DNA of 64,000 nucleotides, from NCBI GenBank assembly GCA_024500155.1, contig CM044877.1, positions 20,850,001-20,914,000 of the forward strand, written 5' to 3'. The notes below the pieces were generated by a model. It saw nothing but the letters and a program-made list of their open reading frames with translations. It was not told the origin of the DNA and made no database searches. Origin of the DNA: Chenopodium formosanum (lineage: Eukaryota > Streptophyta > Magnoliopsida > Caryophyllales > Amaranthaceae). Below are positions 10,698-26,000 of this stretch, piece after piece; position 1 is the first letter of the stretch; every line of letters starts with the position of its first letter. The position numbers and the translations under genes were made by a program.

Positions 10698-11119
10698 TTA
10701 TAGTGAATTAAAAATCTCTCAAGATATAATTTTGCGAAAAAATCCAATATATATAACTAAAGTAAGCAGTTTTAGAGTCCATTTGGAGCACCACTTAAAA
10801 AATATATACTTGATTCAACCAATAAGAAAAAAGATTTGTATTTTATTTTTAAAAAAATTATTTTGCCACATAGATAAAAGTAACAAATTAGATTTAATAT
10901 ATATAAAATTTTAATGCCACGTGTATTATAATACACGAATCAAATTATTTTAATGATAAATAAGTAAAAATATAGGAAAATATTAATTTATTAAATCAAT
11001 ACTACAGGTATAAGAAATCCAAAAAATTTAGAAAAAGATAAATCTCCAATAATAAATAAATATTCAAATGGTAAACACTTATAATAAAGTTTGATACCTA
11101 CTATATGCCTCATTTGAAG

Positions 11120-13213
11120 TGCGCCTACATTGAAGCATGTGGTGAATATGCTTGGCACTCTTAGGAAGTGGGAATTGACGTATACGATTAGGGACAAATA
11201 AAGTATGGAGCCGCCAACAAGTTTTTAAGGAACTTGTAAACCGTTCACGGATCATTAAAGGCAACCACAATAAAGGGACAACGATAGGCAACAACGATTG
11301 ACCCGTGAAGGTTACACCCCATTTATAATCCATGAGATTACTAACTCAATATGGTTCGGAACCACGAAATGAGGATCGGGGATGATGGTACAAAGTGAGT
11401 CATGGAGTCACATTCGTCTGTATTGGCCTCTACTCGATTCTTATAGTGAAAAGTGATTCCTGCGATCTCAAAGGCATGCAAACAAAGATTCAATTCACTC
11501 CAAACTATTATTATGCTACATTGGTTGAATATTAATGCAACACAAAATTCTAAAATATTTGTGATCACCGATTAAACAACAAGATTAAAAAGGAACCTAA
11601 ATCGGTCATCCAAATTATCTTATTAGGCGTGATTTTCAATTATATATTTCCTTTAAACATGCAATATGGTGATCAATAAATAAACATAATAGAATCAACA
11701 TTAATATTGGAAGTAATTCAACAATAATAACGTTAGTCAAATCAAATATAAATCAACCTAATCATGATACTAGCAATATAAAAATAAAATATGTAATTAA
11801 AATAATTAATTACTCACATTACGCGCGTTCCTTTAAATTGCTACATCATGAATAAATTATTAGTAACTTCAATAAAAAAAAATATAAATCAAATTAAAAT
11901 TAAATTAAATAAATATAGAGTTGATTTGATTCAAACCCTTAGTAATTTGTACCTTTCACACCTTGGTTTAAGGACGGAACCTCGGGTCGAGGATGGACTC
12001 CTTGGAGTGCTTAAGGGAAGAATGGTGTAATTAAGAATATAGGTTTAAGGCTTAAAATATGAGAGAGAGAGAAGAGAATGATTTTTGGTGTAAAAGAGAG
12101 GAAGGGAGAATGATTTTGTTCCCCGAACTGTAGAAAGGAGGGGGGTATTTATAGGGAAAATGAGTTGAGGAAACACACGGAACCCTAAAAGTATAAAAAC
12201 CCTAAAAAACACTGCCGCGACACGGCAAAATATACCGCGACACGGGAAAATATACCGCGACACGGCAAACTATGTCGTTACACGGGGAAAAGTAGTGTGA
12301 CGCGGGGAATTAGCAGCCCTAAAATGATTAAACGCGTTTTAGGTTTTACGCGGAGAAAACCCGGGAAATTCCGGTGTCACTCCATATGCACCGTGACACG
12401 GAAAAATATGGAGTAATGCGGCTGCACCGTGACAAGGCAAAATATGGAGTGACAAAGAAAATTTTGGAGTGACGCGGCAAAATTTGGAGTGACGCGGCAA
12501 AATTTGGAGTGACGCGGCAGAATATGGAGTGACGCGAGACATTTTTTGCATCCAAGTTCATAAGCGCGTAAGAAAAGTAACGCGAAAAAAATACGGGAGA
12601 GCACCATGACACTTGAAGAGTACCGTGTCACGGTACTAGGCGCCGCACCACGTCATCAGGCGCCGTGATACGGCAGTTTTACTTAATTCCAATTTTTAAC
12701 ACGTTTTTAAAATTATCATTACTTTTAATCCGTAACTCGGAATAAGGCGTATAATATATCATTGGAAAGTTTATCAAGTCTACTTTCCAACCCAATTAGA
12801 ATAAGACAAAATCATGTGTAGATTTTAAGATATGGTCGTTTTAGTAGAAGGGTGTCGGTTTTGGCCCGAGTTTAGTATTTTGCTCATATCTTCTTCGTTG
12901 TAAATCGGAATTGGTCTTATGATATATGGTTGGAAAGCTTATTTCAATGCCTATCCAAAACAATAATAATTGGATCAAAATTATAAGGCAACAAAATCAG
13001 TTTATCTCGATTTTGCGATGTGGACACGAAAAGAGGAAAACAAGTTATGGTGTAGGGAAATGAGCTAAGAAATAGAGTGGTTTATGAAATGTATTGAATG
13101 GAAACATGGATTTAAGCACTCCAAAGATTAAATACTCAACCTGACCAATAATGACAGTGAAAGGTCTTTCACCATAGGGTTTGGTTTTGGGGAGACATTT
13201 TTAGGTGTCTACG
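11120..13213 (-). mobile_element. Solo or truncated LTR of a Tat-type family (minus strand)
   Basis: The minus strand starts TGTAGACACC in related copies; here the first base pair block reads GGTGTCTACG at 13204-13213, with the terminal base mutated. The LTR shares long stretches with the LTRs at 36768 and 41355-43212 (GTGAAGGTTACACCCC, AACTTGTAAACCGTTCACG, GAACGCGCG). TATAAATA is at 12153-12146. No polypurine tract lies to its right and no primer site to its left, so it looks like a solo LTR. The left (3') terminus is diverged; 11110-11140 is my estimate. Confidence 0.65.
12216..12545. repeat. 20-bp GC-rich minisatellite in LTR U3, upstream of TATA
   Basis: Two arrays with the same 20-bp period share the core GACRCGGCAAAAT. 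CCGCGACACGGCAAAATATA repeats from 12216, and TGGAGTGACGCGGCAAAATT repeats at 12445, 12465, 12485, 12505 and 12525. In LTR (minus) direction they lie just upstream of the TATA box at 12146-12153. Confidence 0.8.
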
Positions 13214-14357
<1,144 letters not shown>

Positions 14358-14394
14358 ATAAAAATAATTTATGCACTTAATGCAAATAATTGTT

Positions 14395-16051
14395 TTAGAA
14401 ATCAATGGGAAGAGCAGTCAAAAATGCCAAGGTATATGGAGAAGTGGACTTCCCAAAAAGAGAACACCAAGAAGGAAGCTTCATCAAAACTCTCTCTGAT
14501 TTTGGAGTTAATCTGTTTATATCCGTCCTCAATTTTATAAGAAATTTTTGTGCATCAGTACTGGCATGACTAGTAGAACGCACAGAATTTTTGATCCATT
14601 GAAGGGTAAGATCAAATTTTGTTGGAGCATTCTTTCCTCCAGAAAACTGAATGACATGCCAACCACCAATGCTACTCTTATTGCTCATTGGAACTAGCTC
14701 CTTATGATCACCTGATACTGAGAGAGCACACATATGTCAATGTAGAAAAAAATATATACATACTCCGTATATATGATTGTACGATTTTCTCTTTTCTTAA
14801 GCGAGATAATAACTCATTTAGATGAGGATGAGACATAAATTAGGACAGTTCCAACCATGATAATATATCAATCTCGATCCCATATAAAAAAAACACTCTT
14901 AATAAATATATATATATTACTAAAGAAAAGATTCTAAGATCTGTTATTTTCATTTTACAACAAACATATGACAGGAAAATCAAACTTAAGAGATACAAGT
15001 ATAACCAAAGCATATGTGTCTCTTTCCTATTACCAAATCTTGTGATCCTCATCATATTAGCCCTAGATAGTGAATGGTTGTTTAACCAATCATCATAAGA
15101 ATCAAATGCACCCATGTTAACAAAAATGTGTTAGGCTTTCCCAATATTCCAGTAACACAGAATCTTTTCCGTTAACAACCATTCACTATCTATTATATGC
15201 AACAAATGTTATTTTCCCTCTTATAGTAAGTTTTTTTTGTAAGAAATGACCAAACTACCCTCACTTAACCAACCTACTCCCTTAATCATTTCACTAACCA
15301 TACTCTATTATAACCCTAACTTAACTCATCTAAACTTCAAAAAAAAAAAAAATATCATCAAATTTCTTGTTCATCAAAATATCATCAAACTTAACTCATC
15401 AAACTTAAAAAAACCAAATTTCTCTAACATTCATCTTGTTCATCAAATTTCTCACTCCTCCATCATCAAAATTTCTCTCCTCCTTCATCTTCCCCATCTT
15501 CTGTCAAGATGTGGAGGTGGTTGCCTATAGGTGTCATGGGTATGGTGTGGATGGTGGTTTAGGTTTTGTGGGTTTCGTGGGTGGATCTAGGTGTCGAGGG
15601 TCTAGATGGTGGTCTAGGTTTTGTGGGTTTCGTGGGTGGTCTAGGTGGTGTTGGGTTTTGTGGCGGTGGTGGCTTAATCGAGATTAATTCAATTCGTGGG
15701 GGTGGTAGTTGTTTTTTACAAGTTATGGTGGTGGTTTTCGATGGATTTTGGTTGTTCCAGGGGCTTTAGGTGGTGGTTTTTGGTCGATTCGTGGGTGTAG
15801 GTGGTTTTCGTTGGGTTCTGGGTTTTCGATAGTGGTGGTGGTTTCTGGGTTTTTTGTGGGTTCGGCGGTGGTGGTTTATGGGTTTGGGTAGTGATGGTGG
15901 TGATTTAGTGATTTTGGTTAATTGTGTTTTTTCCTTTTTTAATTGGATCAATACTTCAGTACTACCCTTATATTTCACTAATCGTGTTTAAAAACTTTTG
16001 CCTAGGAGTCCGCGCTACCCCTTTTGTTGCAAATAACCGTTAACGGAGGTA

Positions 16052-16110
<59 letters not shown>

Positions 16111-16984
16111 ACACAAAATAATCCATATTTTAACCTTAAGGCTTAATCTTATCTTAAAAGTTTATGGGTGTCTTACTAAGTTTTGAAATTCATTGCTTTG
16201 TTTAAATATGTTTTTCTAATTTCTACTATATAAAAAAAAGGTCCAGGTCAATAGGCAACAAATTCATAGTTCGTATAAATAGGAAATTGCTAAGAGAAAT
16301 GGTGATTGGGAATTACCAAAAGAAGATGCAATAAGTTATTTGAACAGCTATACCTCGGAATTCAAAATTTGTTATTTCATCTGTATTAATTGCAATAGAC
16401 CATCTCGTGGAGACCCCTGTGTCAATTGAAAGCTCAGTCACTCTTAAATCCATCTTCTTGTCGCTCTTAATTTCAATTTTGGGAATATCAAGGTCACTCC
16501 ATCCTTGTTCAGTTTCATTGTAGCTCAAGCAACCATAGTTCACAGAGAAAGTAACAAAATCCACAACTGTCTCTCTACCACATTCAAAACCTTCATTGAT
16601 CTGTTCAATCTCCCTATCCAAGTTCCCTGGAGTTGAGGAAAAGAATGAAATATACGAGGTAGGGTCTCTTGCATTATCATGTCCACCCATTGTATCAACA
16701 ACATGAACAACCTGAGAAGCATTAATAAAGGTTATCTATTCGAAAAAGTGAATGTTGAACATCTGAATTTGGTGATGAGAGACTACTAATAAGAAAAAAC
16801 ACTGAATTCAGACACAACAATTATAAGCCAGTATGCAGCTTTACATGGAATACATGGTATGAACAATTTATTTTCCAATGAATGTTGATGAATCAGGTAA
16901 TAAGACCTACCTAAGTGCTTTTGTATATGAAATATATTCTGCATTTATTTTTTCTTGTTTGGTAAAGAAACACATTGCATAATA

Positions 16985-17052
<68 letters not shown>

Positions 17053-20000
17053 TTATTCCAAAAAGTACATAATAGACTACATCAACCAAAATTAAATCTC
17101 ATTCAATCATCCAGAAAGAATCTCTCCACCACATTCACTTCTATCTAATGCCAGTTTTGCCACATGCACTTTAAAACCTATTTAATCGTGTGATTTTTAA
17201 CTCCCTTCACACAATAATAAGAAACGGAGGTAATACTTTTTTTGTTTAAAATGATATAGATTATTTAGTGATCATATCCCAGGACTAACTTTAGGAATTA
17301 AACTTGGATGAGAAAGCACATTATATCAATTCTCTTAGCTTCAATGTTTACTTGTTCTACATAGCTATGCCATGACTTTGAAGATTAGAAGTTCTTTTGA
17401 GATCACAAAGGTGAGGGTATTAGGCTGTTAGGTTTCACGCACTTGGATTATAGAAACAAGGGTTTTATAGTTTTATTCTTTCTACATAATGAATCTTAGT
17501 CACCAAAACCACTAACATAAGATAACATTAAATAGAAAGGACAGATAGTCTTGATACTCTTGAAGCACAAACTAACTCAACATTAACTCTCTGTAAAATA
17601 TTACTTTTTACTACCTTTGTTCCTTAATATTCTTGAAAATTATTATCTTCACTGGAATTAAGGCATCAGGGTAGAATGAGTAAAGGTGGGGAACAAGTGA
17701 TAAAGGAATTGTGGATATTGCATGTGGATATGTTGTGGTGGACTAAAGGAAGGTAAAATGGTAAAAGTTCCTGGTCAAAAATGGAATAAAGTAGATGTGT
17801 AAAGAGCATTAAGGAAGTACTTATTGGGAAAGAGCAAGGAGCCTTTAGGAACAGAGCTAGTACGTTCTATGACTTTGTATAGCTAGAAACAATAAATAAC
17901 TTCAAGAATTTCCTAAATGAAAGAATTCTAAAAATTATAACATTAAACACCTAATGTGCTTATATTTTAGAATAGGAGTACATAACAATTAGAACTATAG
18001 TATTCTCAGATTAACATTATATGCCTTATAGATTTATTACCCAATTTTGAACCCACAACACAAAAATATTACAAAGCCCATCTGCTCAGAGCATCAAAAA
18101 AAGTTTTATATTCCATACCACATATCTGCCAAATATTAAATTTAGTGTGCAACTGGAAGTGTGACTGTCGATTTTACTATCCCATATCATTATTCGAAGG
18201 TAGGAGAAAGGTTTACAATAGTACTTAGACGGCATACTTGTTTGCTGAGCCCAATCCTAATACTATATCAACAGATATCATATCAAATCCGGTCAGACAA
18301 AGAAAAATGTACAACTTCCAAGTTCATAAAGTAATCACATGCAGAATCATTTTATTTAAATATAGGCTGATTGCTGAGGATTATGGCAATGAAAGAACAT
18401 CTTTTCTGCTGAAAAAGTATATGTTATCAGTAACTTACATTCACAGTTCTAGCAGTCTCTTCGGAGTAACTTGGAATGACACCAGACCATACTGCAGCCA
18501 GGGAGAGCCCAAAACAAACAAAACTCACCAGAATGATAGACTTTTTAGCTCCTAGACATGTTGCAAAAAAAACACAAACCGTAAATTAATTTGGAATAAA
18601 ACTGTACAGAACATTTGACAATCTCATTCTATTTCAAGACTAGGGTGGCTAACATAGCTAATCATGTCCGGGGAGCTATTTCAGTTGTTGCCTTGGCAAC
18701 ATGGTGAGTGAAAATATGTAAACAAATATTTTTAGAGTATATAATCCCTCAGCGTATACTACCACATAACCCTAAAATTTTCTTTATATTTTTTAATTTT
18801 TTTTGAAAGGAAAAAATTTCTTTATATACAAAAATAAAAAATAATTCTTTTACAAAGCCAGTAAAAATGAAAATTTTTCTGTGATCTTACCCATGGGTTC
18901 AGATACTTTCATGGTCAACCAGTCTATAGAAGGATGGAACTATGAATCTAGATTGGTATTTCTGAGTCACTAGGTTCATGTCGATATCAAAAAATCTCCC
19001 TAACAGTCAAGCAATCAAGCATACTAAGAATATATGATGCAAGAGTTGAATAGCAGCAGACCTGAAAGGTGGATGTAAGAAAGTAGATACACCAATGTCA
19101 AGCATACAGTAGCAGCTACAACTACAGATACAATTACATTCAGAAGCCATTCAGGAACACCCCCAGGATTTCTGCACAGTAATAAACCAGCAGAATTAGC
19201 ATCACTCTGAGTGCCTGATGAACATACACTACTTTTTAAGAAGATAACTATTCTGCACATATTTATTGATAATGATATATGAAATTATGAAAGTAAGGCT
19301 CAATGAAAATCTTACTATTGCCCTAGTAAGGCAGCACAATCTAAATTCCTGCCTAGGGTGGGCATGAAATTTATATTTACAATCTCAGATACACAGAAAT
19401 ACAGAATGTGATGAAGAAAAAACTAGAACCAAATGCCAATGAGAAGAAGATGAATTTATGAATCTTTGTGCTGCAATACATCATGAACATATGGGAACTG
19501 TAGATCATTCAAGAATGCTCTAAGAAGCACCCGATATGTTTTCTCTATCAAGATACAGAATTTATTCTCATACTTTGCAGCCAACTATTTTTAAGGACGA
19601 TTTCTTTTTTCTTTTTTTATTCCTTTTACTTAGCTTTTATTCCTTTTTTCCTTTCTTCTTTGCTCTTTTTAACAACATTCTATTTACTATTACCTAAAAA
19701 AAAAAATTAAGGAAAAAGAAAGCGACAACTAGCTTTCAAATACTTAATATCACTAATAGAAATTTTACCTGTCAAAGCGTACAGCAGTCCCGATAAGTAC
19801 ACCCACTATTCGAATGATCGAACCAATAGAAACTAAGAGAGGAACTGATAAAGAAATAAGTAAGGTTACAATCTTCAGGGGCTTGGGTAACCGAATTGGG
19901 GTCAGTGTTGCCTCTAGTAGCCCATCTACATGAAGACAAAAGTTAGTTCGGAAAAATGATTGCAAAAATTGCAAATAAAGAAGATAGCGTTCCAATGCCT

Positions 20001-23000
20001 TCTTTCACTAAGGTTGCACATGGAATGAACACAAAAGCAAGAAGTATAAGAAGATAGAGAGGAAGGGAGAGAGTGAGCCAAGTATGAGTAGAGTAAATGG
20101 GTGAAGTTGTAAATGTTACCATAAATTAGGCATTGTGATTTATTTTTAAACAACTTAAGTTAGCAAGTGTTGCAATTTCCGCGAAATGGAAGGAGTATAT
20201 CAGATAGATAAGAGAATGTTCTGTTTTGTTTGTTTATAATGATTATTATGTCAATCTACAATAAATTTCTCTAAATACAGAAGTTAACATACAGAAGTGT
20301 ATTCACTTACATGAGAAAGCCGGCGCAATAAGCCAAACCAAGGGTATATATGAACTACCAACTTTATAGTAATGTGCCAGAACCAAAATAATCAGCCACT
20401 GCATTGTTCCTGATTTAAAGAGCCACCTTTCAGCCTCTAACCTGGCTAAATTAACTTGAACGGATGGCAATAAAGTCTGCTTTCCCTGGGCATATGCATT
20501 AGAAAGATACTTTTGCAGCAGGAGAAAACCAAGATTTTGACCAGCAAAAGCCCCAAGAAGAGAAGGGAACCCAAATAAACCAATAACCAACCACGGACTT
20601 GCAATGTAAGGCACTGCTGCCCACGATATGCTTGAGAGGATGAAGGCAACACCAATAGAGAAGCTCAAAGAAACTATCCACATAAGGATAACACTTAAAA
20701 TTGACAAAGAAAACGAAACTATAGCTGGATAACCGCCCATAAATAAGGACATGAACCATATCAACAGCGACTGCAAAATCACAGAGTTGTTCAGCATATT
20801 TGCAAACTGCTGACTATACACGATCATGTAGCTCCCCTGACAATTGCAAAGATATAGGTATTATATACCAAAAAAAATAAAACAAAAAAATATACAGAAA
20901 CTATATATCGAGCATACAGAAAGTCAAATCAAACAATAATCAATTTTCCACAAGTATTACCAATATGTCAAAATATATGGCAGAGTTTTGATCGGCATGT
21001 TCTGGTGCTCTGGAAGCATTGCCTTTCACAAGATCAGTTGAAGATGCAACATGAAGCAAAAACGCCAACATATTTTCTCCAAGATGCTGAAGAGAACCAG
21101 GCTTTAATAGCTCAACTTTGTCATTCTGCATATGGATATTATCTTAATCAAAATATTTTCTCCAAGATAATGCACGATATTCTCAAATATTCAAAATATT
21201 ATTCTCTTTCATCAAAATATGTTTAATAAAGGAAGTGGTAAACTAATGGGATAAACTGAGGTAAAAGGCTACTTATTCACCAATCTAATGAGAGGGGCCA
21301 TGTGGTGGACTGTAGACATAGTCTACAGAAAGCTTTATTGGTGAATGAAACCACATATTGCATTGTAAGGCACAATACAACTATCCAATCACATCTTTTG
21401 GGGGTAGTAGCCTTATGGCCTTATGTAATAAGCTATTACTAATTTCATGATTTTTATTAGTATTTTGCCACTCACAACAGAAAATAAATAAACATATAAT
21501 AACATGTTGCTGTTGCACACAAGAGTCAGTCTAGAGAAAGCTATTCAAGACTTTTTTTTTAAGTGCGTAAGGAGCGGTGAGAGGGATAACCTTGGGGGTA
21601 GTTTGAATTCTTACCAATGAGAAATATATCAGCTAGAATGCATCCCTTACTAAGCTTGCTCAATAAATAATTCTCAAGTCATTGATTGTTATAAGCATCA
21701 TTTGTTAAATTTAATTCAAAATATATATTTATCTTACAAATTCATGACTCATATCAATACAAAGAATAGCATCCTTCATGCAAAACAGCAATAGAAAATG
21801 CTCTCACAAGAAGTGACTAACATTCGTATTGCAGCCTCTACCATTACCAAAAATACGACCACATCATTTCCAGCTAGGCAGTATTGCAAGGATTTTCAAT
21901 CGACCATTCGACAAAGGATGTTTCAAAAACCCACAATCTTGTCCAAATCAAATAATCCCACACCAAATCGCCCAGAATTGAAGGCCATATAATGTGTCTC
22001 AGTCAAATGTTCCTTGCTATTCAAGTGAATGATTCTCCATGTCTCTCTAATTATAGCTCCAAGCCTCTAATTGTCATCTATAGCTACCCTAATTATCTTA
22101 CCATTAATATAAAATCCTAAAAAAATTTAACAATCAAATTCATATTGCAACAACCGCAACAAGGACTGTAATCAATACATCAGTTATGTTTCCTCAACAA
22201 ATGATCATTTCCTTGATCGCGACAAAAACCATATTTTTCAAACCATGGCCTCCACTAAAATTTAAAAGCATATGAAGAGTGTGGTAAGGTCTATAGATCT
22301 AGCAACAACGACTAGTTAGGTCATAAAACCTGGAACCAAGACGTATTTTACTCAGCTCATTTCATCAGACACCTTGACACTTTAATTTGGGCCAAAATCA
22401 AACAAAATGTTCACAAAGCAAAACCTTGGTAATTAAAGCAACCCTAAATGGAAGTGATAGGATACAAGTGATACAACTCTTAAAGTGCTCAATATATTAT
22501 TGGTGCCGTTGGTGGTAAGGAATTTCATGAATCTTATGTTCTAGCATTCTTGTTTGGCTTACTTCTTTCATACTCTCCCAATTTTATTTTATTTTTTTGC
22601 TGCATGGGTATTAAATATATCGTTAAACAAGGAATTATAAAAAGGAAATTTTGCAAAAAACCACATTTTATATCTTGTTTTTTGCATATAACCACCTTTT
22701 AAATAAAATATTGCAAAAGACCATCAATTTTAAAATTTTGTTGCAAATCACCACTTTTTTAGCCAAATTTATTAATTGTTTTACATTGAATTGGTGGTAG
22801 ATTGCAACAAAATTTTTAAAATTGGTGGTTTTTTGCAACATTTTTTTTAAAAGATGGTCAAATGCAAAAAACAAAATTTAAAAGGTGGTTTTTTGCAAAA
22901 TTTCCTTAAAAAAAAGGTAGGGAAAGTATAAATTGTCAGAGATCAAAATTGATGTGGTTTAGAGGGAAAACAAAAGGTTACTTTTACTTTTAAATGAAAA

Positions 23001-26000
23001 AGGAAATTACATTTTTGCCTCATGGAGGAAACAACAAATTATTTATTTGCTACAATGAAGAAAAGATGAGTGTTACAAGCTCTCATGTACCATTTGCATT
23101 CCACACTGCACTATACTTTTGGGGGGGAAAGAGGAGGGTATTAAAAAGATCTTCTAGTCGTGAGTTTTCATAGAATAAATTTTTCACATTTACATGGTAT
23201 CATTCAGGTACCACTCATAATTAATATGATTAGTTCGGAAGAGTGTAAGCCTACATAAGTGTAGCCCCTACATAAGTGTAGCCTTCAGAGAAATATTATT
23301 TTCTTAGGAGGTTTGACTGATAATAAATACTACCTCCGTTTCGCATTATCTGCAACAATTTCCATTTACGGAAGCTTCACATTATGTGCAACAAAAACCA
23401 AACTTTCCTAATATAGCAATTTTTTTGTATGATTTTACATTTATACCCTTACTAAATTTTAATTCACTCCAATAAACAACATATTAACCTCATAATCCAA
23501 ATGAATTTATCCATAATTAAAACCCTAACCCACATTCTCTCTCCTCCCTCACAACCACATCCACCACCAACATCACCAATTTTTTCTCTCTCCTCCCTCT
23601 CAACCACCACCAGGCAGCCCTATTCACTATTCTCTTTCTTCTCACACAACTACCGCACCACCACCACCGCTCATATCAACTCGCCTACTCGCTAGTTCAT
23701 CACCGCCACCACCGCCCCTCTTTGTCGCTGTTCAAAGTCGTCGTAGTCTGCTCTTTTCCCCTTTTCAAAATTCGCCGGATTTCGAAATAAAATGGGTTTT
23801 TGGAACCAATACGAGGTGAGATTTTGGATCTTGTTGGTTGTAAGGTGGAATTTTATATCTTTGTGGTTGTGAGGTAGGATTTTGATTTGTTTCCTTTGTG
23901 GTGGTTTGTTAGGGTTTTAGATCTAAACTAGGTTAAATCCCGTGTCATGCACAGTGATCTTTATATATAGTTATATATTATTGATTGAGAAATATTATAA
24001 TCATAAATTAGTCAAGAAATAATAAAAGTATGTGATATGTTAATTTGATATTTGCAATTTTAATTGTAGCATCAAATACACAACTAAAACAAAGTAGGCA
24101 AAAATGTGAGCAATATTATTTTTTTTTTTATTGTAAAATAGATCACTAATTATTTAAAAATATTATTTTTTGTTATATATTGCCCAATTTTTTTTAAGAA
24201 AAATTTGTGAATAAATCTTTTATTTTAAATATAATTTTTATCACGTGTCAATATGGAATATGTACAAAAAACAAATATATGATTTTTGTAAATGATTTGT
24301 TTCCTTAATTAAAATTTTTTTTTAAAAGAAAAAGAAAAAAAAAAAACTAAGGACACACCAGGAGATGACATGTGTCATCGCTGGTGTATCTTTTAGTATA
24401 TAATATTGATTAGAGGGGTTTTATTGGGGTTTCGGTTTGTTGAAGGTGGTAAGGTGGTTGTTTCAGTTCGTTAGATGGGTTCGTTGGTGGGCGGCTAGTC
24501 GATGATGGTCGTGTGAGTTAGTTGGGGTTTCGATTAGTTGGAGGTGGTAAGGTGGTCGGCTGGTTGTGCGAGTTGGTTGGGTGGGTTCGTTAAATGGCAG
24601 TGCGAGTTGGTTGGGTGTGTTTTGGGTGGTGGTGCAAGTTGGTTGGGTAGGGTTTGGGTGGTGGAGCGAGCTGCTTAGTGATGGTGACCGGTGAGAAGGT
24701 GGGTTACAAGGTGGGTGTTGGTGGTGTTACTTTCTCTCTAATTCAATTAATCCCATGACCCTTTTTTTACTAATCTTTGCTTAACAAATTATGTCTTGGG
24801 GAATGTGAAAGGGAGTTTGTTGCATATTATGTGAAACGGAGGTAGTAATGTGTAATTTGCAAACTACTTTTCTTCATAGTTCCTTAAATAAATTATCCTT
24901 GTACTTCCTCTGTTTTTATTTTAGTTGTATCATTTTGGTTTTCACGGACTCCTAGGTAAATTTGGGAGTAGAGAGAGAGGTAGAGAGGGAAAAAATAAAT
25001 GGGCCCATGTGATATGAAGGAAATAGGGAGAATTAATTAGTTAAAAAGGAAAGTGATGCATCTAAATTCAAACTTCCATATTTAGAAAGTGGTGCATCAG
25101 AAAAGAAATGGAGGAAATATAAAAAAGATATAACTTGTTCTAGACAAATTATAAAAGGAAAGTGATGCATCTAAATTCAAACTTCCATATTTAGAAAGTG
25201 GTGCATGTGAAAAGAAATGGAGGAAATATAAAAAAGATAAAACTTGTTCTAGACAAATTATCACAGCTGCATAAACAAAAAATAAAATAATTCTTTCCAG
25301 CTAGAAACACCAACACATTGTGAACATGCCAGATGGCAACATATTCTTACCCAGAAATTTAGACCACACAATATGTAATGCCATAATTGTAAAATAATAT
25401 TTCCTCCTTTTTTTTATAATTGAACCATTTAGTGTTTCACGTTTGCCAATGCAAAACTTTAGACATTAATATCTTTAATTTGGTTTTAGTAAAAACTATA
25501 GTCCGTACAGATTTGATACAAGAATAATTCAAGACAAGTCCAATAAGGTAACACATGATTATATTTTTTCTTACCTATAAAATACAAAAGATGGTCAGAG
25601 ATGGATGGGTGAATAGTGAAAGAATCGAAATGGTGCGATTAAAAAAAATGAAGGAAGTAATAATATATGACATAGCTTAAGCTTTTAAGTTGGTCACATC
25701 AACTCATCAAATTAAAGTATGATGATGACCAAATCAAAACTATACTTCCAGTTTTTTTCCCATACAAAAATTGAACCAAATCAGAACTGCACCAACCTGA
25801 ATTATTGATGCCCACAGATTGGTCTGCCGTAAATAGTACTTCCTCCATTCCCTTTTATTCACAGCATATTCCTATTTGTAAGTTGCAAAACAATTGCAAC
25901 ATTGTTTAATTTGGCCAGTGGTTCTCACTTTATCTCTCTCCTCTGTTTAAAATTGTGTGACCCCCCCCCCCCCCCCCTCTTCCTCTCTCCCTCCAACCAC

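Noticed and set aside
12339..12631. Overlapping open frames with repeated HSKFCRVTP-type words
   Set aside because: All three frames are open because the 20-bp array lacks stops; LTR sequence, not a gene.
15436..15978. Glycine-rich and proline-rich open frames on both strands
   Set aside because: Low-complexity GGTGG interior of a mariner-like element; the sister element at 23330-24845 shows similar composition without a shared protein.
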